NCBI GenBank assembly: GCA_964501265.1
Contig: CAZCSK010000003.1
Location: 84,345 to 148,344 of the forward strand
Direction: 5' to 3'
DNA from: CAZCSK01 sp964501265
GTDB lineage: Bacteria; Actinomycetota; CADDZG01; JAHWKV01
DNA length: 64,000 nucleotides
Shown: piece by piece, positions 18,262 to 25,698 of the stretch
Layout of the letters: each line of letters opens with the position of its first letter
How positions within the stretch are numbered: position 1 is the stretch's first letter
Notes under the pieces: generated by a model
Told to the model about the DNA's origin: nothing
What the model saw: the letters and a program-made list of their open reading frames with translations, nothing else
The model's database searches: none
Position numbers and translations under genes: made by a program

Positions 18262-19155
18262 TTGGACACGCGTCGGCGCGTGGGCGCTTCCCAATTCAAG
18301 GCGGGAACCCGAGGCAGCCGTCTGGCGCTGGCGCAAACAACCTGGGTGATCGAACAACTCGCTCGGCATGCGGGTCTAGAAGTCGAGCCCGAAGTCATCG
18401 AAATGAGGAATGATCACGAACCCCTTGGCGACGGTATCTTCGTCAAAGACATTCAACGTGCACTACTCGAAGGCGATGTCGACCTTGGCGTGCACTCTCT
18501 CAAAGACCTTCCCACCACGCCCGTCGAAGGCCTCTTGATTGCGGCGATCCCTGTACGGGCCGATCCGCGCGAGGCTCTAGTGGGAGCGACGCTTGAATCG
18601 CTTCCCGAAGCCGCACGGGTTGGAACATCGAGTCCGCGTCGCAAGGCGCAGCTGCTTAACCTTCGGCCCGACCTTCGCGTGGATGCAATAAATGGAAATG
18701 TAGATACGCGAATACGCAAGGTGGAAGCGGGCGACTATGACGCCGTGATGCTCGCCGCGGCGGGCCTTGAGAGGCTAGGGCTCAAGGCCGACGAATTCCT
18801 ACCGATCGACCGCGTGCTGCCCGCACCCGGACAGGGTGCCCTGGCGGTCGAGGTGCGCGCGGTCAACGGCGATCTCGCAGAGCTCGTTTCCCGCATCCAC
18901 GACTCACAGACCCGGAACTGTGTGGTGGCCGAACGAGTCGTTCTTTCAGAGCTGGGGGGAGGATGTCTGTTGCCGGTGGCGGCTTACGGACGCATGGAAG
19001 ACGGCAAGCTGGTTTTAGACGCCACGGTGATCTCGGCGGATGGCAAGGCTCGAATCACGGAGCGCACCGAAGGCGACCCCGCCAAATATCTGGCGCTCGG
19101 CAGACAAGTCGCGCGTGGTCTCATCAAACAAGGCGCTCGAACCCTGCTCAAATGA
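18262..19155 (+). CDS. hemC: Hydroxymethylbilane synthase (porphobilinogen deaminase)
   Basis: Polymerises four porphobilinogens on a dipyrromethane cofactor. The 297-residue protein shows GTRGSRLALAQT, HSLKDLPTTP and GTSSPRRKAQL; the cofactor Cys lies in LGGGCLLPVAAYG. It starts with TTG 18262, supported by GGAG seven nt upstream and by the hemA stop just before. Its TGA overlaps the hemD ATG. Confidence 0.95.
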   Translation: MDTRRRVGASQFKAGTRGSRLALAQTTWVIEQLARHAGLEVEPEVIEMRNDHEPLGDGIFVKDIQRALLEGDVDLGVHSLKDLPTTPVEGLLIAAIPVRADPREALVGATLESLPEAARVGTSSPRRKAQLLNLRPDLRVDAINGNVDTRIRKVEAGDYDAVMLAAAGLERLGLKADEFLPIDRVLPAPGQGALAVEVRAVNGDLAELVSRIHDSQTRNCVVAERVVLSELGGGCLLPVAAYGRMEDGKLVLDATVISADGKARITERTEGDPAKYLALGRQVARGLIKQGARTLLK

Positions 19156-19955
19156 GTCTCGCGGGAAAACGGATTCTCGTGCTACGCCCCGCGCATCAAG
19201 CAGCGGAGTTGGCAGGACGCATCGAAGCGATGGGTGGACTGCCCATCGTAATTCCCGCTATTGAGGTTGAGCCCGCGCACGACTTTAACCACATAGACGA
19301 GCTGCTCGCAAAGCTGGACGAGTTCGCCTGGCTCGTGTTCACGAGCGCGAACGGAGTCGATGTGATCGCGCCGCGCATCGCCACCCAACCTGCGAACCCC
19401 CCGAAGTCAATTGGGGGGCCCGGGGGGGTAGCAGCCCCCTTCGGTAAAGACCCGCGCGCGCCAGAAGGTGCGAACCCCCCGAAGTCAATTAAGGTCGCCG
19501 CTGTCGGTCCGGGTACGAGCGCGGCTTTAAAACTTCACGGTTTCACAACCGATTGGATGCCGTCGAGTTTCGACATCGAGACACTAGCAAACACGTTGCC
19601 GGGCACGGGGCGCGTCTTGATGGTCCGGGCGCTAAGCGCTGACGCCGAAGGCGACGAGATTCTCACGCGCCGGGGGTTCGGGGTCGAACGTATCGACGCT
19701 TATCGCACGAAGCAAGTGAATGCGGTCGAGCTGGCGGAGGCCGTCACCAATATTGACGCCGTCGCATTCACGAGCGCGTCGACCGTCGAATCCTTCAGGG
19801 CCGCAATCCCCGGCGAGATAGGCGCCGTGGTCTGCAGCATCGGCCCAGCCACGAGTGCCGCGTGCGCCCGCGCCGGGCTCAAAGTCGGAGTACAAGCCCC
19901 TGAGCACACTATCCCCGGTCTCGTAAAAGCCATGGACGAATATCTGACAAACTAG
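19152..19955 (+). CDS. hemD: Uroporphyrinogen III synthase with an internal repeat-encoded insert
   Basis: Closes and inverts ring D of hydroxymethylbilane. The two-domain fold is visible: RILVLRPAHQAAELAGRI at the start, WLVFTSANGVD, VAAVGPGTSAALKLHGF, VDAVAFTSASTVESF and a C-terminal GPATSAACARAGL. Between APRIATQP and KVAAVGPGT a normal HemD has a short linker; here about 35 residues are encoded by a 78-bp repeat flanked by a 22-bp direct repeat (see the repeat entry). The frame is kept, so the enzyme is probably functional with a disordered Pro/Gly loop between the domains. The start ATG overlaps the hemC stop. Confidence 0.9.
   Translation: MSLAGKRILVLRPAHQAAELAGRIEAMGGLPIVIPAIEVEPAHDFNHIDELLAKLDEFAWLVFTSANGVDVIAPRIATQPANPPKSIGGPGGVAAPFGKDPRAPEGANPPKSIKVAAVGPGTSAALKLHGFTTDWMPSSFDIETLANTLPGTGRVLMVRALSADAEGDEILTRRGFGVERIDAYRTKQVNAVELAEAVTNIDAVAFTSASTVESFRAAIPGEIGAVVCSIGPATSAACARAGLKVGVQAPEHTIPGLVKAMDEYLTN
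19391..19490 (+). repeat. Dispersed G-tract/C-tract repeat, copy A, inside hemD
   Basis: An exact 22-bp direct repeat (tgcgaaccccccgaag plus tcaatt) occurs at 19391-19412 and 19469-19490, period 78 bp. Between them is a run starting cgggggggtagcagcc. The same run and the same ending recur at 60851-60920 and 62852-62930 in matching register, and a truncated copy ends the window. 78 bp is 26 codons, so the hemD frame survives. Confidence 0.9.
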
Positions 19956-19961
19956 AGTTCC

Positions 19962-20933
19962 ATGAGCGAGGCACGACTGCGGCGTTTGCGTCGCAACGAA
20001 AACATCCGCCGACTGGTCGGCGGCCCGCGCCTCGACCCCGGCCGCTTCGTCTTGCCCGTGTTCGTCGCCGATGGGATCGAGACGGAGACACCCTTAAGTT
20101 CCCTGCCCGGCCACTACCATTGGCCCGCGTCGCGAGTGGGCGTCATCGCTAAGGAGGCCGAGTCGTTGAGCATTCCGGCCCTTCTTATTTTCGGCGTCAC
20201 CAAGAAGAAAGACGAGCGAGGCTCGCAGGCTTGGGCATCCGACGGCCCAGCCCAGCAGGCGATATCGGAAGCCAAGGCCGCGGCTCCGGATCTAGTTGTG
20301 TTCGCCGACACCTGTCTTTGCGGATACACATCGCACGGACATTGCGGGTTCGTCGAGAACGAAGAAGTCCTGAACGACGCAACCGTAGAGTTGCTCGCCA
20401 AAACCGCCGTCTCGCAAGTGGAAGCCGGCGCCGATTTCGTCGCCCCTTCCGACATGATGGACGGGCGGGTGCGCGCAATTCGCGATGCACTCGATAGCAG
20501 CGGTCACCCGACCGCCGGCATCATGAGTTACTCGGCCAAGTTCGCATCTTCAATGTACGGGCCCTTTCGTGAAGTGGCCGATTGCGCGCCCACATTCGGC
20601 GACCGGCGCGGCTATCAGATCGACCCGTCCGCGGGGCGGCAGGCCCTCGCCTCGATAGAGCGCGACATCAAGGAAGGCGCCGACATCGTGATGATCAAGC
20701 CAGCCCTGCCTTATCTCGATGTGATTCACGAAGCACGGCGCCGGTTCGACATTCCGATCACCGCCTACAACGTGAGCGGTGAGTTTGCGATGGTAAAAGC
20801 AGCGGCCGAGAGGGGCTGGATCGATGAGAAACAAGCTGCCCTCGAGAACCTGACCTCGATCGTTCGGGCAGGGGCGGACTTCGTGATCACCTATCACGCC
20901 CTCGAGGCCGCTCGATGGCTCGGCGAACATTAA
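19962..20933 (+). CDS. hemB: Delta-aminolevulinic acid dehydratase (porphobilinogen synthase)
   Basis: Condenses two ALA molecules to porphobilinogen. The 323-residue protein has the Cys-rich zinc-type motif DTCLCGYTSHGHCG, the first active-site Lys in MSYSAKFASSMYGPFR and the Schiff-base Lys in ADIVMIKPALPYLD. It follows hemD by 6 bp. The Cys motif indicates a Zn-dependent rather than Mg-dependent enzyme. Confidence 0.96.
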   Translation: MSEARLRRLRRNENIRRLVGGPRLDPGRFVLPVFVADGIETETPLSSLPGHYHWPASRVGVIAKEAESLSIPALLIFGVTKKKDERGSQAWASDGPAQQAISEAKAAAPDLVVFADTCLCGYTSHGHCGFVENEEVLNDATVELLAKTAVSQVEAGADFVAPSDMMDGRVRAIRDALDSSGHPTAGIMSYSAKFASSMYGPFREVADCAPTFGDRRGYQIDPSAGRQALASIERDIKEGADIVMIKPALPYLDVIHEARRRFDIPITAYNVSGEFAMVKAAAERGWIDEKQAALENLTSIVRAGADFVITYHALEAARWLGEH

Positions 20934-22202
20934 TTGAACGAATACTCGAGGGCTCGGGCGGTGATGCCAGGCGGAGTTTCATCTCCCGTCCGCGCCTTCG
21001 GCGCGGTCGGCGGCGACCCCATTTTCATTAGATCGGGAAGTGGAAGTCGTGTAACCGACATCAAGGGCCGCGAGTACATAGACATGCTCGCGTCTTGGGG
21101 GCCGCTGATTCTGGGACACGCCGACACAAAGGTGGTCGAAGCAATAAACCAAGCTGCGGCGCGGGGAACATCTTTCGGAGCGCCGACGACTACAGAGACC
21201 GACCTCGCCGAGGCAATCGTGGCCGCACTGCCGTCGGTCGAGATGGTGCGGTTTGTATCTTCGGGAACCGAGGCGGCGATGAGCGCGATTCGCCTCGCAC
21301 GAGCGGCCACCGGCAAGCCGAAGATACTCAAGTTCGCAGGCTGCTACCACGGACACGCGGACGCTCTTCTGGTGTCCGCTGGCTCGGGGCCGGCAACCCT
21401 CGGCCTCCCCGATTCGCCTGGCGTAACCGAGGGCACTCGAGCCGATACCGTCGTGGCTCACTTCAACTCAACCGAATCGGTGACGCAAGCCTTCGATCAA
21501 TTCGGCCCGGACCTAGCGGCGATCATCGTCGAACCAGTCGCGGCCAACATGGGCGTGGTGCCACCGGCATCGGAGTTTCTTGCACAACTGCGCCGCCTCT
21601 GCGACATCAACGAATCCCTGTTGATCTTCGACGAAGTCGTGACCGGCTTTCGCGTCTCGTACGCGGGCGCCCAAGGAATGTATGGGATCGATCCTGATCT
21701 CACCATCCTCGGCAAGATCATCGGCGGAGGTTTGCCGGTGGGCGCGTACGGGGGCCGGCGCGATCTCATGGAGATGATCGCCCCTTCGGGTCCCGTCTAT
21801 CAAGCGGGAACGCTGTCGGGCAATCCGGTCAGCATGGCCGCCGGCCTCGCCACCATCAACCAACTTAGTCGGAACGATCCCTATGAGCGGCTAGAGAAGA
21901 TGGGAACAGTGCTACAAGAGGGGCTCGAAGCGGCTGCCCACGATTCAGCAACGCCAGTGACCGTGCAGCGAGTAGGCTCGATGCTGACGGTATTCTTCAC
22001 CGATGCGGCCCCAGTTGATTTTCAAGGTGCGAAACGCTCCGATACTGCGGCCTTCGCCAAGTTCTTTCATTCGATGCTTAAACAGGGCGTCTACTGGCCG
22101 CCCTCGCAATTTGAGGCGGCGTTCCTGAGTACCGCCCACACGGAAGCCGACATCGAGCAAGTCATTTCCGCCGCTGCAATTTCATTTGAAAGGATAAGTT
22201 GA
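20934..22202 (+). CDS. hemL: Glutamate-1-semialdehyde 2,1-aminomutase
   Basis: PLP enzyme making ALA from glutamate-1-semialdehyde. In 422 residues: MPGGVSSPVRAF, RFVSSGTEAAMSAIRLARA, GCYHGHADALLV, IFDEVVTGFRV and the PLP Lys in TILGKIIGGGLPVGAYGG. The start is TTG 20934, directly after the hemB TAA with no spacer, so translation is probably coupled. Its stop overlaps the hemQ start by 4 bp. Confidence 0.95.
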   Translation: MNEYSRARAVMPGGVSSPVRAFGAVGGDPIFIRSGSGSRVTDIKGREYIDMLASWGPLILGHADTKVVEAINQAAARGTSFGAPTTTETDLAEAIVAALPSVEMVRFVSSGTEAAMSAIRLARAATGKPKILKFAGCYHGHADALLVSAGSGPATLGLPDSPGVTEGTRADTVVAHFNSTESVTQAFDQFGPDLAAIIVEPVAANMGVVPPASEFLAQLRRLCDINESLLIFDEVVTGFRVSYAGAQGMYGIDPDLTILGKIIGGGLPVGAYGGRRDLMEMIAPSGPVYQAGTLSGNPVSMAAGLATINQLSRNDPYERLEKMGTVLQEGLEAAAHDSATPVTVQRVGSMLTVFFTDAAPVDFQGAKRSDTAAFAKFFHSMLKQGVYWPPSQFEAAFLSTAHTEADIEQVISAAAISFERIS

Positions 22203-22888
22203 TGGCTGAAGATCGTAAAGTGATGCGTTACGCGTTCTATTCTGTGGATTCCTCCTGGCGAAATCTTCCCGATGAGGAGCGCACGCTTCACAAAAAGGAG
22301 TTCATCGAAGTCGTATCCCACGCACCTTGTGAAGTGCACCCCTATTCCACGGTGGGCCTGCGCGCCGATTCGGATCTCGCCCTTTGGGAAATCGCGGACG
22401 GGGCGGAGCAAATTCAAAACTTTCAGGCCGACCTCAACGCCACCGCCCTAGGGCGAGCGCTGAAGCCTAGCCACTCATTCCTGGCGATGACCAAGAAGTC
22501 CACATACTTGAAAGATCATAAGCACGAAGGCCAGGAGTTCAACATGCCGGCCGGACCGAAGGGCAGCTCCTACCTGTTCGTCTATCCGATGGACAAACTG
22601 CGCCCGTGGTATCGCCTGCCCTTCGAGGAGCGCCGCAAGATCATGGGAGCGCACTTCAAGACCGGTCATCACTACCCAGGGATAGCAATCCACACGGGTT
22701 ACTCATTTGGCATAGACGACCAAGAGTTCGTGGTCGCATTCGAAGGTGAATCTCTCGGCGAATTCTTGGATCTGGTGCAGGAGTTGCGGGAGTCGGAGTC
22801 GTCGAGTTACACGGCCCGCGATGTCCCCATCTTTACCTGCATTAAGATGCCCCTGGAACAAATCCTCAACCAACTGGATGGAGCGTGA
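22199..22888 (+). CDS. hemQ: Coproheme decarboxylase (chlorite dismutase family, HemQ/ChdC)
   Basis: Last step of the coproporphyrin-dependent pathway: oxidative decarboxylation of coproheme to heme b. The 229-residue protein has YLFVYPMDKLRPWYRLP, whose Tyr129 matches the catalytic Tyr, and HFKTGHHYPGI with the proximal His. Start overlaps hemL by 4 bp. Its last 16 codons (IKMPLEQILNQLDGA and stop) recur in a diverged form (IRMPLEPILNQLDGV) exactly 850 bp downstream, on the far side of the toxin-antitoxin pair, so the present 3' end may have been brought in by an insertion that rebuilt the gene. Confidence 0.93.
   Translation: MMAEDRKVMRYAFYSVDSSWRNLPDEERTLHKKEFIEVVSHAPCEVHPYSTVGLRADSDLALWEIADGAEQIQNFQADLNATALGRALKPSHSFLAMTKKSTYLKDHKHEGQEFNMPAGPKGSSYLFVYPMDKLRPWYRLPFEERRKIMGAHFKTGHHYPGIAIHTGYSFGIDDQEFVVAFEGESLGEFLDLVQELRESESSSYTARDVPIFTCIKMPLEQILNQLDGA
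22841..22888 (+). repeat. Left copy of the 48-bp repeat flanking the toxin-antitoxin pair (hemQ 3' end)
   Basis: Matches 23691-23738 at 43 of 48 positions, with the core aatcctcaaccaactggatg and three further bases identical. The mismatches are mostly synonymous or conservative in the hemQ frame, as between homologous alleles rather than a fresh duplication. Confidence 0.92.
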
Positions 22889-22908
22889 ATCGAGCCGGAT
22901 TGGGGGTT

Positions 22909-23304
22909 CTATCTCGGAGCCACAACCCGTAGGCCCAAGCCGAGCGCAGCTTCAGCCATCCTCTTGTCGTAAGTGACGACCTCCTCTAACTCCGATCCCA
23001 AAGCGAGAGCCGATGCCAGGTGTATGGCGTCGAGGGTTCTGAGGGTCAGGGGTTCGAGGAAGGCTGCGCGCTCGAGCAACTCCTCATCAATCGTCAACAG
23101 ATCTAATCGTCTGAGCACATCGCGGGCCCTTAGAAGAGGCTCGGGCCCAATACCGTAAGCGGCCCTTAGAACCTCCGCACGAGCCAACGCGCTCGACACT
23201 CTTCGTCCGAGCAACTGCCAATACCGACGCAGGGCAGTCGATTCCGGCTCTTTGGCGACAAGTTTCAGCAGAGCGGAGGAATCTAGGTAGACGATCGATG
23301 CCAT
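22909..23304 (-). CDS. PIN-domain ribonuclease toxin (VapC-like)
   Basis: A 131-residue PIN domain. Acidic metal-site residues are all present: YLDSSALLKL (Asp7), ARAEVL (Glu), LRTLDAIHLASAL (Asp) and VTYDKRM (Asp). It follows its antitoxin with the stop and start codons touching (TAG at 23305-23307, ATG at 23302-23304), the usual type II order. Probable target: tRNA or other RNA in the cytoplasm. The pair is read against the heme operon in which it sits. Confidence 0.9.
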   Translation of the reverse strand: MASIVYLDSSALLKLVAKEPESTALRRYWQLLGRRVSSALARAEVLRAAYGIGPEPLLRARDVLRRLDLLTIDEELLERAAFLEPLTLRTLDAIHLASALALGSELEEVVTYDKRMAEAALGLGLRVVAPR

Positions 23305-23580
23305 CTAGCGCTCGGACTTCCGCATTTCCTCAAGGATCTCCGAGAGTAGCCGGGAGCCTTTCGGGAGACGAATCGGCGGAGGGAGTTCGGCCAGATCCTT
23401 CTCCGCCTCTCGAAGCTTGCCCGATGCCCTGAGCCGTTCCCACGCAGTGTCCTCACGGATGGGGACCAGATGGGCTACCGGGCGGCCGCGATCCGTCACC
23501 TCAAAGCTCTCCCCGCGCATGACCCGTGAGAGAAACTTGCTGGCATTTTGCCGCAGTTCGCGCACCCCGATACGGTCCAT
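23305..23580 (-). CDS. Phd/YefM-type antitoxin
   Basis: A 91-residue antitoxin: MDRIGVRELRQNASKFLSRV followed by GESFEVTDRGRPVAHLVPI is the Phd DNA-binding fold; the acidic/basic C-terminus (SRLLSEILEEMRKSER) is the toxin-neutralising tail. It is transcribed first and should repress its own promoter via the palindrome immediately upstream of its ATG. Confidence 0.9.
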   Translation of the reverse strand: MDRIGVRELRQNASKFLSRVMRGESFEVTDRGRPVAHLVPIREDTAWERLRASGKLREAEKDLAELPPPIRLPKGSRLLSEILEEMRKSER

Positions 23581-23581
23581 G

Positions 23582-23596
23582 TGCTACATAGTAGCA
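23582..23596. promoter_or_regulatory. Palindromic operator at the toxin-antitoxin promoter
   Basis: TGCTAC-ATA-GTAGCA, a perfect 6-bp-arm palindrome ending 1 bp before the antitoxin ATG. On the minus strand it overlaps possible -10 boxes (TATGCT or TACTAT), the expected place for an autorepressor site. Confidence 0.65.
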
Positions 23597-23690
23597 TATC
23601 AATCTCCTTTAGAAGGAAGCGCATATCTTCAATTGTAGGGATGGGGTGTGACATCGCCTTCGCGCGAGGGATAGTTCTTGGGATCGGTGT

Positions 23691-23738
23691 ATTAGGATGC
23701 CGCTGGAGCCAATCCTCAACCAACTGGATGGAGTGTGA
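23691..23738 (+). pseudogene. Orphan second copy of the hemQ 3' end
   Basis: In frame it reads IRMPLEPILNQLDGV and a TGA stop; the intact hemQ ends IKMPLEQILNQLDGA. No other part of hemQ precedes it. It therefore looks like the former end of the resident hemQ, cut off by an 850-bp insertion carrying the toxin-antitoxin pair. Its ggatggag also serves as the ribosome-binding site of the next gene. Confidence 0.85.
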
Positions 23739-23742
23739 TCGC

Positions 23743-24042
23743 ATGCTGCGAATGGCTATCTACTATCGGCCCTCAGAAGACTCGGAAGCCTTTGAGAAAC
23801 GTTACCTAGAAGGACACCTGCCGCTCGTGCAGGCTTACGACAACATCAAGGATACGAAGTTCTTCAAGGTGTCACGATCGATCATGGGCGAGTTCCCGTA
23901 CTCCCACGCGTTCGTCGGATCGTGGGCCGACAAGGACGGCTGGAAGTCCGATATGAACTCAGACAAGGCCAAAGCCGCTACTGAAGACGCCCAGAGCTTC
24001 GCCCCGGCCTTCGACGTGGTGGTCTTCGAAGAACTAGGCTAA
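23743..24042 (+). CDS. EthD family protein
   Basis: A 99-residue alpha/beta-barrel monomer: MAIYYRPSEDSEAFEKRYLE with GHLPLVQAYDNI is the EthD pattern (small dimeric ferredoxin-like fold shared with HemQ halves). Start ATG 23743 is preceded by GGATGGAG nine nt upstream; ATG 23752 and ATG 23728 are alternatives. Before the insertion it would have directly followed hemQ, so it is probably the last gene of the original heme operon. Enzymatic role unknown. Confidence 0.8.
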   Translation: MLRMAIYYRPSEDSEAFEKRYLEGHLPLVQAYDNIKDTKFFKVSRSIMGEFPYSHAFVGSWADKDGWKSDMNSDKAKAATEDAQSFAPAFDVVVFEELG

Positions 24043-24053
24043 CTAGTTCCTTC

Positions 24054-24071
24054 GGGCGCCAAAAAACGCCC
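24054..24071 (+). terminator. Possible weak terminator after the EthD gene
   Basis: GGGCG and CGCCC arms enclose an A-rich loop 12 bp after the stop codon. There is no U-tract, so this is tentative. Confidence 0.35.
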
Positions 24072-24144
24072 TTGGGCCTTCACCTCCAGTTGTTTCGGGC
24101 CGACTTATCTTTGGAGGCACGTTCCCGCCCATGGAGGTTCCCCG

Positions 24145-24915
24145 TTGAAAAGACTCGCCACTCTGAGCGCGATTTTGATCTTCGCCGCTGGATATATAGG
24201 ACTGACGGCCACGCCCGCCCACGCCAAGTGCACGGACGTGAAGTTCAGCAAGTCCAACTATCACGTGAACGAAGTAGACGGGGAAGTGGCGATCACGATC
24301 AAACGTGATATCAGTCTGCTCGGATGCCCTGGGACGTTGAACTACAGCACCCAAGACGACAGCGCCACCGCGCCTTTCGATTACACGCAAACGAGCGACG
24401 AGTACATTTTTACCGAACCTACGCAGTCGACATACACGTTCACTATTCCGATCGTGAATGATGTCCTCCTTGAAGGCCCGGAGAGATTCAAGGTGAGCTT
24501 CGAGGCCTTCAACGACGCAACGACCGAACGCGGGACTGCGACCGTCACGATCGCCGATAATCGCTTCGCTACTCCACCGCCTCCTCCTCCGCCTTCGACC
24601 ACGACTTCGACTTCCGGTTCCTCTTCATCAGTCGTCTTGTCCAACAAACCGGCCCGGTCGGGGTCAACCCCCGCTGCAGCACCTTCCCCTCCGATTCAGC
24701 AGGAGCCGGTTGAGGCCGAGCCCGCGATCCAGATCGAATCCGAATCAGCTCCCATTGTGGCCCGCTCTCTCGCTTTGGCACAAGGAAAGGACCGAAACAT
24801 GAGCGGAAAAAAGCTTTGGGCTTTTCTGCTGGTCGTACTGCTCGCCGCGACAGCGTTTTTACTCGTCGCGTGGCGTGTTCGTAGGAGCCCAAGAGAACAC
24901 TTCAGTACTCTCTAG
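24145..24915 (+). CDS. Exported Calx-beta domain protein with C-terminal membrane anchor
   Basis: A 256-residue surface protein: signal peptide (residues 1-27, ending TPAHA), one Calx-beta domain to about 140 (VNEVDGEVAITIKRD ... GTATVTIADN), a Pro/Ser/Thr linker with seven consecutive prolines, and a C-terminal helix LWAFLLVVLLAATAFLLVAW followed by RVRRS. No LPXTG. TTG 24145 is the start, with GGAGG upstream. The next gene is a paralogue. Calx-beta domains bind Ca2+ or mediate adhesion; role here is unknown. Confidence 0.82.
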   Translation: MKRLATLSAILIFAAGYIGLTATPAHAKCTDVKFSKSNYHVNEVDGEVAITIKRDISLLGCPGTLNYSTQDDSATAPFDYTQTSDEYIFTEPTQSTYTFTIPIVNDVLLEGPERFKVSFEAFNDATTERGTATVTIADNRFATPPPPPPPSTTTSTSGSSSSVVLSNKPARSGSTPAAAPSPPIQQEPVEAEPAIQIESESAPIVARSLALAQGKDRNMSGKKLWAFLLVVLLAATAFLLVAWRVRRSPREHFSTL

Positions 24916-24971
24916 ATCCGAGGATTGCCCGCGTCGAGTACTCTTGAGGTACCGCCCCGGGGAGGAACGAG

Positions 24972-25688
24972 ATGAGGAAGTTTGTCGCTCTTGTCGCCAT
25001 GTTGATCCTGACAGCCACCTTCTTAGTTGTTTCAGCCGATCCTGCCGCAGCCGCTTGCCATGAAGCAGCTTTTAGCCCCACAACTCAGCAGGTCAACGAG
25101 AGCGCCGGGACTGTGAAGTTGAAGGTCATTCTCGTGGGCGGTGCTTCAACCTGCTCGGGTACGGTCAATTACCAAACAGAGAACGGAACAGCTGAAGGAG
25201 GGCAAGATAAGGATTTTGCCCCTGCCCAGGGATCTCTCACTTTCGTGGCGAACGACGATCGGCAGGAGGAGATCACCGTCCAGATCTTGGAGGACACGAA
25301 CTTCGAGAACAACGAGACTTTCAAAGTCAAGCTCACCGGATGCAACGGCGCGATCACAGTTTGTTCCAGCCAGGCAACCGTCACTATCGCCGACAACGAC
25401 TCGGCACCGTCTCCCCCTCCGCCCGCTACGACTTCTCCGAGTCCGAAGAAGTCTCCGTCCCCATCTCCCTCACCTTCGCCTTCGCCGTCGCCGTCCCCAA
25501 GCCCTACTGAATCAGAGGACCCTGAGGAATCGCCTTCGGCTTCACCCGAGGCCTCGGCTTCGCCGAGTCCCCTCATCCAAACCCAGGGCAAGTCCGGCGG
25601 CGGCAAGAAGGTGGCGATCATCGCCCTAATCGCCGCGCTGGTTGCGGGCGGCGCTGGATTTGGTCTCTGGAAGTTACGCCAAACTTAA
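24972..25688 (+). CDS. Exported Calx-beta domain protein (paralogue)
   Basis: A 238-residue protein with the same plan: signal peptide (cleavage near ADPAAAA), Calx-beta domain (VNESAGTVKLKVIL ... QATVTIADND), a linker of Ser-Pro repeats, and a C-terminal helix VAIIALIAALVAGGAGFGLW with a short basic tail. ATG 24972 follows GGGGAGG. The domain aligns with that of the preceding gene while linkers differ, as expected after tandem duplication. The cytoplasmic tail is very short, so a structural or adhesive role is more likely than signalling. Confidence 0.82.
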   Translation: MRKFVALVAMLILTATFLVVSADPAAAACHEAAFSPTTQQVNESAGTVKLKVILVGGASTCSGTVNYQTENGTAEGGQDKDFAPAQGSLTFVANDDRQEEITVQILEDTNFENNETFKVKLTGCNGAITVCSSQATVTIADNDSAPSPPPPATTSPSPKKSPSPSPSPSPSPSPSPSPTESEDPEESPSASPEASASPSPLIQTQGKSGGGKKVAIIALIAALVAGGAGFGLWKLRQT

Positions 25689-25698
25689 ACGGGGCACG

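Noticed and set aside
25425..25510. Low-complexity Ser-Pro coding repeats considered as a microsatellite or array
   Set aside because: Irregular at DNA level and explained as the extracellular linker of the Calx-beta protein.
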